This document shows, one piece after another, positions 38,764-49,914 of a stretch of DNA of 64,000 bases. The position numbers were made by a program, and so were the translations under genes. The stretch covers positions 394,022-458,021 of the forward strand of contig KE546972.1 of NCBI GenBank assembly GCA_000442125.1, given 5' to 3'. The stretch is from Opeltia flavorubescens. Its lineage: Eukaryota; Ascomycota; Lecanoromycetes; Teloschistales; Teloschistaceae. The stretch's first letter is position 1. Each line of letters opens with the position of its first letter. The notes below the pieces were generated by a model that saw nothing but the letters and a program-made list of their open reading frames with translations, was not told where the DNA came from and made no database searches.

Positions 38764-40836
38764 CTAAGAGTACTCCGAGATGATCTTTTCACTAGCCGTT
38801 TCTCCAATAAGATACGCAACAGCTTGTGTATGGGCACTGCATCCGTGAATCAGTCGTTTTGTCGCCACTTTCGAAGAATAGAAAAGCAATTTTGTTGAAG
38901 TCTCACCTAGGTAGAATAGGCGCAACACTCATGTCCACAACTCTTAATCCTTCCAGTCCCATGACCTTGAAGCTTGTATCGACACATGTGCTTGGATCTT
39001 CTGGCTTTCCCATTTTGACGGTCCCGCAAGGGTGCCATGTACTTATTGCATTCGCTTTGATGTAATCCTTCGCAGACTGTCAGCGTACAGCAATAGACCG
39101 AGAATGTACACAACGCCTACCATAATCTCTTCGTCGCTTTCCCCTTTTGGTCCGCATGCCAAGCTAATCGTATCTTTAGCAAGCGATGGAGTTCGGAAAT
39201 ACTCCAGTGTCTCTCGAATGGCCTGGACCGCCACATAACGAGAGAATGGATGCGACAAGTATTTGGGATCAATCAAAGGTTCGTCAAAGGGGTTTGTCGA
39301 ACGAAGCTTAATTTCACCGCCGGTCTCTGTTGCGGCAATCACTACTCCAGTCGCGAGGTATAGGTCTGGCTCCTTGATATCTATACTTGGGTTTTGCTTC
39401 GGGAGATTTAGCGGCGATTAAAATGGACAATACCCGTGGAGAGAGATTGGTCTCACTTACCGAGATAATCTCGTGGGTCGGCTTCGAGTCCATCTGCCAA
39501 AGCTCTTGGCTTTTCGGGTCCAGGGTCTGGAACTCCTTTGAAGCAAGAATCTCCTCGTTTCGGACAAAGCATATCATGTGGGGCATATAGAAATTCGCTA
39601 GTGGTCCTGTTTGATCTCGCACCCATAGCTTTCTGGCTTCTGCCAAGGTCTCGGGAGAATTAATGTAAGAGGTTNTATGGTGTCCGTTGGGCTTCTGCGT
39701 TGTAGTCAGAAACACATGCATATGATCCTGCAGGTTTCGACCGATGCCGGGTATGTCCTGGACGGTGGGTATTCCGAGCTCGTTCAAGTCACTGGTAGGT
39801 CCACAGCCAGACAACAACAGCAGTTTTGGTGTATCGACTGTGCCAGCTGAAAGAATCACTTCTTTTCGTACGATTACTACAGGACTGGTCAGTGAAACAA
39901 ATTCTGGAGCTCCTCTATGATCGAAAGCATCAATACATTTCTTCCCACTTGTTTCTACACCGACGGCTTTCTTGCCTTGGAATAATATTTTGGTGACCGG
40001 GGAATTGATTCTGATTGTAAGGTTTGCAGGCGGTGAACTAAGAAAAGCTCCAGATGCAGTGACTCGATAGCCATCGTGGGTGCTCAACTGACAAACGGCG
40101 GCGCCCAGTACATCTCCTGAATTGTGGTCCAGGTTCTTGGGATAGTATTCCCAGGTTTTCTCAAGAAAGTCTGCAAAGCTTTCATCCCACTTCAAGCTCA
40201 TGCCAACGTTCAATTCGCTGACTGCAATCAACATCAAATCGTATACCTTGAAAACTAAATTACACACCCTTCGAAACCATGGCAAGAGTCGGACCAAGAA
40301 ACGAACTTCTCAAGCTCTTTTGGAGGACGTTGACAGCGCTCAAACTGGAACGGCGTAAGCGAAGAAGAAACTTCTTTCGAATCTCATCGCACCCTGTTGA
40401 AGCGTTTTTGAACATTCTCCCAGCACCAAGTATCATCATCTACAAGGTTTGCCCAGTGCTCGTAGTCTGCACGTGCTCCGCGAGTGTAGACACAGAAGTT
40501 AATGGCAGTACTACCACCAAGACCTTTACCTCTGTCATATTCTATCTGCCTCCCGTTGAGATAGTCCTGAGGGACCGTCTTGTAGCCCCAATTCAGGCCT
40601 GGCAGAGCACGTGAGAAATGGCGCTCACTAAAGATTTGCTGATCTTTATCGGCGTTCGCCTCGCCGGCATCAAGTAGTAACACGGCGTGGTGCGGCAGGG
40701 CCCGAGCCAGCCGAAAAGCAACAAGAGAGCCCGATGTGCCACCTAGTCTACATGGTCATATTTTTCCCATAATGAGTCCTCTTAGGCTTGTTGTATTTGA
40801 CTCACCACCAACAATGATAAAGTCATAGGAATCCAT
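38764..40836 (-). CDS. GMC-family FAD-dependent oxidoreductase (566 aa)
   Basis: Flavoprotein of the glucose-methanol-choline family, oxidising an alcohol. Seven exons: 40806-40836, 40393-40742, 40268-40344, 39461-40217, 39121-39372, 38907-39067 and 38764-38836 (1701 nt), with introns of 48-88 bp. The FAD-binding start [20 protein letters not shown] is at residues about 5-24, and GMC signature 1 ([12 protein letters not shown]) near residue 90. The second signature region is around [14 protein letters not shown], followed by [10 protein letters not shown]. The catalytic pair is His501 (STWHPCG) and His545 ([12 protein letters not shown]), with the spacing usual for the family. No signal peptide, so probably cytosolic or peroxisomal. 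One ambiguous base at 39675 hides one residue. The intron at 40345-40392 removes an in-frame stop. It shares a divergent promoter with the next gene. Substrate unknown. Confidence 0.9.
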
Positions 40837-41447
40837 TATGTGTGAATCCAGCGTCTGTAATGTGTCCACTCATGGTATCTCTTTAGAGATCCTGAAACAC
40901 TTCGGACCTTTGCCCTATTGGAACAAGCAGCACGCCATCAGGACGAGATAGGGTAAGCCGGGTTCGAAAATAAATCGGCCAATAAGCCCAACTGACGATT
41001 GCACCTGCGGAGGAAGTGAGGATCTTCAGTCCTCGCGGAGATGAGTTCCATTCGAAGAGGAATTGCGCGATACGCCCATAGGACCCCACTCACGCGTTAC
41101 TTGCTTCGTCCGCCTTCTGACTTGCATGGGCTGTCCACAATATGGCAATCCTCAAGGAATAGGGTGAAGTATGACTGCATGAAGTCGCCCAAGGTCGCCC
41201 TGTTCAGTTAGTGATCTCCTGTTTTAGTGGCTTGGCATCACTACTCGGAAAGATTCACCCCGTGCAAACAGGGTGGGTGGGCAGCATCCCGCAATCACCG
41301 CCCCCAGGAGCCCTTCATACCACCTTGGACTGCGTCCTGTAGGGGCACAGCACGCGAGATGGGTCAGCATTACATAGTGAAGAACATGGCCAACCCGTTT
41401 TCCCATGTTCTCCTTTGCCGGCATCAGCAGTACCGTTCTTCCAGAGA
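40837..41447. promoter_or_regulatory. Divergent promoter region between GMC oxidoreductase and rhodopsin-like gene C
   Basis: The 611 bp between the two start codons must hold the promoters of both genes. Frames inside it (40883-41089, 41224-41478 on the minus strand and 41227-41499 on the plus strand) show no domain. No specific operator was identified. Confidence 0.6.
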
Positions 41448-42839
41448 ATGGACACTGCCCGTCAGGATCGGACTTCATCTATCTACGGGGGCTCCATAGC
41501 ACTCATTGTAGTAGTCAATCTTGCTATTGCTGCTCGCATCTATGCAAGAAGAATTTCGAAAAATGGCCTCTGGTGGGACGACTTCATCATTTTCTTGTCT
41601 TTGGTAACTTTGTCAAATCGCTTTTTGATAGGGCTGTGCTAATCTTCCAACAGATCTTCTATTGGGGCATCAGTGTCGGGCTATGGCTAGATATCAAGCA
41701 CGCCGGCTTTGGGAGACACTCGGTTGCAGTCGGCGGCCCTGTGGGCGAAGAGAAGTTCTCGACATTCTTCAAAGTACGTTTCATGAAAGTTTCAAGTAAT
41801 TCTCTAATCATTACCTCAGATATTTCTAGCCTTGGAGCTGCTTTATCTTTGCTGCTCTACGGCGACTAAAGCCTCGCTCATTCTTCTATACTATCGAATT
41901 TTTCGGCTTGTCAAATGGTTTCGTTGGGTGAGTAATTATCCGAGCGATGATTTCGCCAAACGGAGTGTCTTATGAGTCCTGAGACATGTACTGACTCTTT
42001 CCGTTCACTCCATGAAGAAATGCTAACTCCGAAATCTACTCAAGTTACTCGGGCTGGCTTGGGGTGCAGTTTTTACATACTTTTTCGTATGCATCTTCGT
42101 GGCCATCTTCGAATGCAAGCCTGTCTCGTACAAATGGGACAAGAACATCAAAGGCGGGAAATGCATAGACCAGGACAAATTCTATCGTCTCAACGGAATC
42201 GCGAATCTTCTCATCGATTTTATGTTGTGGTCTTTAACCCTGCCCGTTGTATGGAGACTCAACCTCAACTTCCGCCAGAAGCTGTCCGTCAGTGGTATCT
42301 TCTTACTCGGTCTACTGTACGTTTACGTTGCTCACTTTTTATCCTGTCTTCTTTGATATATGACCAATTAATTCTTCAGGGCTTGCGTCGCAAGCATCAT
42401 CCGCGTTATAACATTCAGCCAAGCCAGGGCGAGGGATTCTACCTATACCCTTGTGAACGTCATTCTCTGGAGCGCTATCGAACAGTCAACTGGAATCGTT
42501 TGCGCCTGTCTTCCCACAACAAGGCCCCTTTTAGGGCGTTTGTTCACCAAGATGAGGCGGACTTCCGATAAGAACTCGGAGAGCACTCCAAGGATCCACC
42601 CGAGCGGGATTGCTCTGACCAGCTATCACTCACGTCGCGGTATTCACGGCTCTCTCGACACGTCCAAAAACGGTTTTGCGCGCTTAGAGGAACGGACGAT
42701 AGATGGCAACACTATCACAGTCAAGACCGATATTTCGAGATCATTGAGCGACGGCACGCCCAACATACCACAAGGAATATTGAAGCAGCAGACATTTGAA
42801 CAGCATGTTGATAATCATTGGTTTTCCGACCCTGTATGA
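41448..42839 (+). CDS. Fungal rhodopsin-like 7-TM membrane protein, copy C (371 aa)
   Basis: Member of the fungal rhodopsin-like (SAT4/PTH11-like) family but of a different subfamily from copies A and B. Exons are 41448-41603, 41654-41773, 41820-41927, 42045-42316 and 42380-42839 (1116 nt), introns 46-117 bp. Visible marks: TM1 ending in an Ala/Arg/Tyr stretch, NGLWWDDFIIFLSL at TM2, KASLILLYYRIF at TM3, a loop Cys pair (FECKPVSYKWD and GGKCIDQ), then LPVVWRLNLNFRQKLSVSGIF before TM6 and VNVILWSAIEQSTGIVCACLP at TM7. A soluble tail of about 120 residues follows. This is the textbook arrangement for the family; no CFEM domain. The divergent promoter shared with the GMC oxidoreductase suggests, but does not show, co-regulation. 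Confidence 0.9.
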
Positions 42840-43836
42840 ATCAAGACGGCTTTGCACATCAACAAGCATTTCCCGGAGAGTGGAGGTTGCTTCATCGTAG
42901 ACGAGAGACCAGCGATTCAACCAGAGCTTTTCCACTCGGCTTCGACCACTCGAGTTCCACGGCGTCATCCTTGTCATGTTCTCTGCCGTGGGTCATGTCA
43001 CATGGAGCATACGGTATCAGACTCCTCGATATCATGATCATGCCGATCACGACGATCACGTCTCATGCGGCGCCAAAGGCTGAGCTATCTACTGCACTGC
43101 GATGTCGAGTCGCCACTTCATCATTGGTGTAGCGACTTATCGACTCCTGAGTGGCAGTGTATGAACCTATGAGATCGCTGGTAGGATGAACTGGTACACC
43201 GGCTACGCGTCCATCAGCCCGGCTGCGGATATGAAGGGACCTGGGAGTCCGACCACGACACCCAGCTCATGGAGCGACACACTGGAGGATACTAGGAGAT
43301 CTGGTTCGACTACGAAACGATGACACTATACCATTTAAATGCGATTGAAAGACATGAAAGACTGTGTGGAGGTAATGGAGGCGGCCGAGGGTCGCTAATT
43401 GGAATGTGTGCATGAGATACGTTAGTACCTCTGAATACCAGTGCGAATATATTAATGAGGATCAAACTCCGGTCAGAGTTGTAGAGGGAAATGTAATGGT
43501 CATTAATGTGGCGACGAGAACCTTATGTGTATTCCCCAATGATAAAATATATTTCATGTATCTATTTTACTTCTTGGAGCTTACATTCTATCTATCGGTA
43601 GCTGCATCATGCATTCAGCAAGGAAACCATATCGACTTTCATTAAACTCATATCTCATCAATGATCTTGACAAAGCTACAAAGCGAAATCAGCACAGAGC
43701 CCTAATCCCACATGAGGAATAGCTCCGTAAAGCAAAAGGCCCCAAATCAAGCTCTAGAGCATATCAATTCAACGGCCAGTAATTGACTCAACAATATTGA
43801 GTTGAGAAGCCATGCCCCTTTCAATTCCCAGTGACC
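42840..43836. other. Convergent intergenic region
   Basis: Lies between the 3' ends of rhodopsin-like gene C and ECM11. It contains a short run of GATCATG/GATCACG-type units at about 43033-43062. Open frames at 42818-43132 and 43406-43645 look like chance. No gene seen. Confidence 0.5.
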
Positions 43837-45447
43837 CTACCTTCTCACAACATCCTGCCCAGCCCGCCTCAAGCGACTCAAGTCATCCATAACCGCCACT
43901 TTCCTCCTCTCAACCACCTTCTCCCTCTCAGCAACTTCGTCCTCAAATTCCATCGCAAGCCTTCGTTTCTGCTGTCTAGCTTCCTTGAATTTGGTGATGA
44001 TATGGCTGAATTGATCGGCCATGAGGTCACCACATTCTTCATACTGGGAGATGGGTAGGGATGAGAAGAATGCTTGGCGTTGAGATTGAACGCTTTCCTG
44101 AGGGCCGTCCAGGGAATGGAGATAGTGGAGCTTGTCACTCAGAGAGGAGGCATTTGTTAGAGCAGGGTCGTCAAGGTTGATGGGGTGGGGGGAGGTGTCA
44201 AAGGTTTCGTCTGCTAGTTGTTGGTAGCTCATGTTTGCGAGAACTTGTGGTTCGTAATCGAGGTTCTGTTGGGTGTTGGGTTGCGGAGCACTTTGCTCTC
44301 GAGTAGAGTGGTGTGGACTGCTGTATCCATCGTGCTTGGTCGGATAAAGAGGCGGGGCGTCATATGATTGAATATCGTGCAATGGCTTCTGAGTCTCTAG
44401 CCCTGGACTATGCTTCCGCTTTTTCACTTGAACACCGTTGTATGAGCCTCCACTTTGAAGTAGAGCTTTATCTGTCTGAGGATCTGCCAATACTTCGGCT
44501 TTGACATGTCTCGTCATCAATTTCTTATCAGGAGTCGCTGATCTCAGAGACCCTTCGTTCTCCCTCTGAGATTGAGTCTCATCGTCATCAGATATCGAAC
44601 GTGGTGCAGTGGAGGAGACATGATGAGGGTGGTGTTGTGACCCACCGTCAAAGTCAGTTTTGACGAAGCTCGGAAGGATGTTTGGAGACTGTGGACGCTG
44701 CTCTCGGAAGCGGGGATGTGATTCCTGATGCATAGCTACCTCGTTACCGTTTCCCTTACCATTGAATGGGAAAGCGGCTGCTTCGTAGCTGAAATTGGCT
44801 AGATCATGTCTACCGCTTGGGTCAAAATCCTCAAATCGACTTGCATCGTCAAACTCATCGTCACCATCATGGCCACCATTTGTCTCGACAAAATCTCCTG
44901 AAACAAGACTCGCAGGATCTTGGCTCGAAACATGTCTTTGAAGGTTCAACGCTGCTTGGCGTGTATGGGGGAGAAATGAATTGCCTCTCGAATGAGCTGC
45001 ATCATCTGTGACAGCTTCTGATCTGACTGTAAAGTCCACAGAATTATCGAATTCCGTTGTATCGTCAAGCTTTTCGGTGTCGGTATCAAATACGCCCAGC
45101 GCCTTGCTCTCCGAATGGAGTCGGCGTTGAGGAGACTGTCCATCGATACTTGTGTTCCGACTTGCAAGCGTGCTTTCGAATGGCGCACGTGACTGTTGTG
45201 AAGCATGACGTGAATTTCCGATATTCTGAGGGTTGAAAACAGGCATTGAAACTCGTGACCGATCCGCTACAGCTTGACGTGAGGAAGGACGACGTCCTGC
45301 TTCACTTTTGGAATTGATCTTTGGCACTATCGAAGATCCATTCATTCCCATTCGGTCAATCCAAGCATTCACTCCTCTAGGTTCGGCATCAGACGCAGCA
45401 TGCTGCGATTTAGCCCGTTCTTCAATAAATCTTTGTACACCAGGCAT
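43837..45447 (-). CDS. ECM11: Ecm11-domain protein, synaptonemal complex/meiosis factor (536 aa)
   Basis: Intron-less frame. The C-terminal 100 or so residues fit the Ecm11 C-terminal domain: HYLHSLDGPQESVQSQ, then FFSSLPISQYEECGDLMADQ, an alpha-helical stretch EARQQKRRLAMEFEDEVAER and a basic coiled-coil end. In budding yeast Ecm11 works with Gmc2 in the central element of the synaptonemal complex and is sumoylated. The preceding 430 residues are disordered, rich in Ser, Gln, Asp and His, as in Pezizomycotina relatives. The start is the first ATG of the frame. Its head faces YIP4 across 392 bp. The domain call rests on pattern recognition; the meiotic role in this fungus is inferred. Confidence 0.78.
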   Translation of the reverse strand: MPGVQRFIEERAKSQHAASDAEPRGVNAWIDRMGMNGSSIVPKINSKSEAGRRPSSRQAVADRSRVSMPVFNPQNIGNSRHASQQSRAPFESTLASRNTSIDGQSPQRRLHSESKALGVFDTDTEKLDDTTEFDNSVDFTVRSEAVTDDAAHSRGNSFLPHTRQAALNLQRHVSSQDPASLVSGDFVETNGGHDGDDEFDDASRFEDFDPSGRHDLANFSYEAAAFPFNGKGNGNEVAMHQESHPRFREQRPQSPNILPSFVKTDFDGGSQHHPHHVSSTAPRSISDDDETQSQRENEGSLRSATPDKKLMTRHVKAEVLADPQTDKALLQSGGSYNGVQVKKRKHSPGLETQKPLHDIQSYDAPPLYPTKHDGYSSPHHSTREQSAPQPNTQQNLDYEPQVLANMSYQQLADETFDTSPHPINLDDPALTNASSLSDKLHYLHSLDGPQESVQSQRQAFFSSLPISQYEECGDLMADQFSHIITKFKEARQQKRRLAMEFEDEVAEREKVVERRKVAVMDDLSRLRRAGQDVVRR

Positions 45448-45839
45448 CTTGAGAAAATCCCTACTCGGGTGATGAGATTAATACTAGTGAATAGAAAGCG
45501 CAACTTCTTCTTATAGACGTGTCATGAAACTGAAACAAACGTTAAACTCATCAGACTTATTAATCTTACGCTTTTGTTTCAAAGATTCAATTGTAACCAT
45601 CATCAAAGGTGTTCCAACACGTTAACCTCACACCCGGTATGCGCGAGTCCACGTGACAGCTAATCAATTTGCGGCTTAGTACTTCTCGGGCCACGTCGTC
45701 GCTAACATATCAGATGCTAAGCTTCCTGGCTTGATGACAGTTGAACCTGAAACATTGACACCCATACCATGAGTATGCAGAGTTCTTACAACCGCCGCAA
45801 GGTATCGTGACCTGAGAAAAAGTCCACCTCGGGATCAAA
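45448..45839. promoter_or_regulatory. Divergent promoter region between ECM11 and YIP4
   Basis: 392 bp separating two start codons on opposite strands. No specific element recognised. Confidence 0.6.
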
Positions 45840-46892
45840 ATGGCAATGATGGCTAGCGCGTCGTCGGGGAACCCCTATGACAGCCTCAACAATACCCAGA
45901 TCGAGCAAGACCTCATAGATCCTGATGATGGTGCGTTTTCGTCTCGAAATCAAATCGGCAGTCATTCTACTAAATGCAAGTCGCAGCCAACATCAATGAT
46001 CTGGATGATCCAATCGAACCAACCTCTGATCGGGCCCCTCTGACCGGCAACATCCAAAATTCCTCACGCAATCCTATCTCACAATCCTACCTCAATTCTA
46101 ACATACCTGGTGAGGATCGCCGAGCACCTACAAATACAATCGACGAGTCGGTATGGGACACCCTTTCGCGGGATTTACTGGCAGTTTGGGAAAAGATGCG
46201 CCAGGTTCTTTGGCCCAAATACCTGCTTGGTGGTTTTCTACAAAGAGGAGGTGGACTAGGAGGCGCAGAACGAGCAGAAGGGGATAGTCTAGCGGGTGGT
46301 CTTCGCGGCATCGCAGGTCGATGGCCGGATGCAGACGTTGTTCTTCAGGGGGGTATGAGTGAGGGTTTGAGGGACTGGGATCTGTGGTATATACAGCTCC
46401 ATTCAACCCAGTAAAGATCTGTCTAATACGGTATTGTACAGGGGTCCACTCATTTTCTGCCTATTGCTTAGCCTACTTCTCTCGATGACCGCCTCTTCCG
46501 ACCAGAAAACCATTGTCTTCTCCGGGGTTTTCGCCCTGATCTGGATTGGGGAAGCGGTCGTTACGGCGCAGATCAAGCTCCTTGGTGGGAATATGTAGGA
46601 GGCTTCCTTTGCTGTTTGACGGCCACTGCTGATAACATTCAGATCATTCTTCCAGTCAGTATGTATCATCGGCTACACACTGTTTCCCCTCGTCGTGGCG
46701 GCGCTTCTGAGCGCTGTTCACCTTCCAATGTTTGCACGGATACCAGTCTATATCATTCTGGTTGCATGGTCAATGGCGGCGGGCATCAGCATCCTAGGAG
46801 GATCTGGAGTCGTAAAGAATCGGGTCGGAATTGCAGTTTATCCTTTACTCGTTTTCTATGTAGGTCTCGGTTGCTTGTGCTTCATTAGCTAG
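45840..46892 (+). CDS. YIP4: Yip1-domain Golgi membrane protein, Yip4/YIPF6 type (299 aa)
   Basis: Multi-pass membrane protein of the YIP family that binds Rab GTPases in ER-Golgi traffic. Exons are 45840-45930, 45981-46386, 46442-46594 and 46643-46892 (900 nt), introns of 49-55 bp. The soluble N-terminal half ends with DESVWDTLSRDLLAVWEKM. The hallmark LRDWDLWGPLIF opens the membrane half, followed by a second hallmark LLGGNISFFQSVCIIGYTLF, then three more hydrophobic segments ending at VYPLLVFYVGLGCLCF. This pattern matches human YIPF6 and yeast Yip4 rather than Yip1 itself. A Gly-rich insertion of about 40 residues lies before the first hallmark, which is common in fungal versions. It appears complete. 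Confidence 0.88.
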
Positions 46893-47682
46893 AATATGGG
46901 AATACATCATTAATTGGCTCGATACACTTCTTCTATCTACCTTGCCAATACCCTCTTTGCTTTTACGGCCAACACTATTAGCGCAGGGTATCAGTCGGAA
47001 AATTAAGTGCCATGACGTGCCTCTAGTAACGCCTTCCCGAAAGATGAGTGGACAATGTCTTTGTTAGTCGCTCGAGGGCGGATAGCGGCTCCGGTAGTCG
47101 ATTGCAGCCCCACCACATTTGACCAGCGAAGATACAGTGTTTCATCTGTTGATCATAAAATCCAAGTATGCTCTTGCCTCGTTGCTTCTTTACTTCTCTC
47201 CAACAGCTTTTGTAGCCTACGACGCTATGTGATCTAGCCTCAGACATGTCACTACGCTGAATCACTTCCTCTTTTTGGCATGAAATCTCCTTGTGACGTG
47301 AAGAGATAAGAGTTTTGGAACCAGCAATCCCCGCCTGTCTTCACCGTCTCCAGGTCACATCTACACACGCATATACTGGCTACGACATCTTCTTCAACCT
47401 TCAGGTTCTTTCTTCTACTCAGTTTCATCCAGAGCCTGAGATCCCTTCTCTCACTCTGGCTAAACCCTTCAGCTTTGGCTCCATAGGACAGTAGAGCGGC
47501 TCTGTGGAGGATACTCGTCACTGGTGTCCGAGACCCTAAAGACAATCGATACTACGGTCTCACCTACGTCAGGGGTTTTACAAGTGGCCAAATCCTACTT
47601 CCGCTCGCCGATAGCATTCCTTGAATTCGCCATCTTGTTCCTTTGACGACAGCTTGCCTTGTCAACCCATATCCATTTCAGA
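46893..47682. other. Intergenic, promoter of the RanBP1-domain gene
   Basis: About 790 bp with two minus frames (47023-47265, 47252-47545) that carry no domain. The 3' part is pyrimidine-rich, as expected of a fungal promoter/leader. Confidence 0.5.
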
Positions 47683-49578
47683 ATGACAGAAGTGGCGAAT
47701 CAACCAGACACGGATGGGCGCGATACAGCAGTCGGCGTTTCTGAAACGAGTCAACATCGTGCTCAGGATCCCAACCGCTTACAGCTCACGACAGCGGATT
47801 CAGCAAGCGACAATGATGCCGGTGAGCGACCGGTGAGAGAAAAGCTCAAGAAAACATCTATTGCGTCGATGCCCCGAAATGATCCGGCTACAAATGCCTT
47901 CAAGACGGAAGTCGAACAAACTTCTCCCACACAGCCAAATGAACTACAAGAGCTTGACAGTACAGATAAACAGACACCATCGCCTATAATCGAATCTCGA
48001 GGACGTCTATCACGAAAGCGATCCTACGACGATATTATAGACCCAGATCAGGTAGCTAGCGGTACGCCTGCAGCAGCACAACATGGCTTAGAGGATGTCA
48101 GTCATTCAAGGAAGAGGTCTCGGGATGTGCGAGCCGTCCAACTCCCAGTGACAGAACCATCGGCGGCATCAATTGAGGAGCCATTACTCGAAGGTGAATC
48201 ATCAGACGACGTATCATTCAATTACGAGATCGAGGGTGCACAGAGTCCAAGGAAGAAACGGAGTCGAGATGAATTCGACATCGATGGCCACCGAGGACAA
48301 AAAATACCGGCTACCGACGGAGCACGAGCATACCGAAGGTCTGAAGACAGTGAAAGGGGTCAGCTGCAGAAACAAGATGATAAAGATGAAACGAATGCAA
48401 ACAACAGGATACACCAAAACTTGGATACAAGCTCCAAGAACCCAAAAGTGTCACAGCAAAATGAGCCTCCGGAGCCAGGGCTGCTCCCTCCGCCGTCAGC
48501 AGCTCGGGCCTCATCTCCCCAGAAAGATCTCAAATTCACCGAGGCTGAACCAAAAGCGGCGCAAAAACCACCTGGTGGGTTCGCCGCTTCCGGATTTGCG
48601 GCCATGTCTGGGTCATCTAAATCACCTTTCGGTACTTTTGGAGCCTCTACTCCCTCAGTATTCGGACCAAATTCCACGGCAGCCACGAATGATACGGTGA
48701 ACAAGAATCCCACGGATCCTCAGATTCCACAACCCAAGAAATCTGCTTTCAATACCTCGGCATCTCCGTTCTTAACTTCAACGACAGCATCATCTGGAAA
48801 GTCTGGGTTCGGCTTCGGAGCAAATGGCGCAGCACCAAAACCGAGTGGCTTCGGTGGGTCGGTATTCGGAAGCGCTTTCACGAACACAATGGCACCAGCT
48901 CCCAAGCTGTCCAGCTTTGCAGCCCCAACCGGCAATATAGCTCCTTCAAAACCTGTTGAGAATCCTAAGCCTTTCGGTGCGCAAGCAGATGACTCTACAG
49001 AAGAAGATGGTGGTAGTGATGACGAGGCCAATCCCGAAGAAATTGGAAACGGAGATATAGAAGTTGATAGCAGATTCCAGCAACAGGAGGGTAAGACGTT
49101 GATACGACATAGATGAAGTGGGGATCACTAACAGTTCTCAGTCGAAACCGGCGAAGCCGGCGAGAAATCCATATTTCAATGTCCACGAGCCCAACTCTAC
49201 TATTTTGACAGCGGCGGTTGGCATGAAAAGGGAAAGGGATCTTTCAAGCTCAATGTGACAGACAATGACAAGGAGAAGCAAGCGCGGTTCATCATGCGAG
49301 CACATCAAACGTATCGCGTCTTGCTTAATCAACCCATATTCAAGAAGATGCAGGTTGGGGATAGCAAAGGCCGAGAACCACCAGGGAAGAGTGTTTCTTT
49401 CGCCGTCATCGATCAAGGTAGACCTATGCCTCATTTACTGAAGGTGAGTCATACACTCTACGTGATTTTCAACATCCACTACTGATATAAGTCTTCATAG
49501 TTGAGCGATGAGAACGAGTCTAAAGCGTTGTATCGCGAAGTTTTGAAACTGCAGCGAGAGATGGAGACGCAAGTATGA
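47683..49578 (+). CDS. FG-containing RanBP1-domain protein, Yrb2/RanBP3 or Nup2 type (595 aa)
   Basis: Nuclear transport factor that would bind Ran-GTP. Exons are 47683-49090, 49142-49443 and 49501-49578 (1788 nt), introns of 51 and 57 bp. Residues 1-300 are disordered and charged and carry three spaced basic motifs: SRKRSYDD (about 110), SRKRSRD (about 143) and PRKKRSRDEFD (about 190), plausible nuclear localisation signals. Residues about 300-440 hold scattered FG-type sites (GGFAAS, SPFGTFGAS, GFGFGANG, SVFGSAF). An acidic linker precedes a C-terminal RanBP1 domain of about 125 residues, from ETGEAGEKSIFQ through the ARFIMRAHQTYRVLLNQPIF core. The core reads closer to RanBP3/Yrb2 than to Ran-binding protein 1, hence a likely role as a Crm1 export cofactor; a Nup2-like nucleoporin is the alternative. 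The start ATG follows a good CAGA context. Confidence 0.8.
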
Positions 49579-49914
49579 GTAGGCGATCATTTGTACTCCA
49601 GCATTTTGCAATCCGAGAAATTACAAGGAGATGCATGGCGGAAAATTTTATGTAGTGGATCAGAGAAACGAAGCTCGGTATGAATAGCAGAGTATGTGGG
49701 TATTATCTAGAGGATATTCCTACCGCAATAGCAGCAGGTCATCTCTATTCGAGCACACATTGAATGTCTCAACTGCCAAAACATTTCTCAGTCATGATAG
49801 ATCTTGCATGGATTCAAACACTCGTGACCAACATACAGTATATTTACATACGTGGAAGGTTATATACAGCTCCCACAAATCGAAACTATGTACAGCGCTC
49901 TCATACTTCCCATC
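49579..49914. other. Convergent intergenic region
   Basis: 336 bp between two 3' ends. Nothing but presumed untranslated and termination sequence. Confidence 0.5.

Noticed and set aside
2271-42839. Secondary-metabolite gene cluster
   Set aside because: An esterase, an oxidoreductase and three 7-TM proteins are present, but no backbone synthase, and a 24.5 kb AT block splits them.
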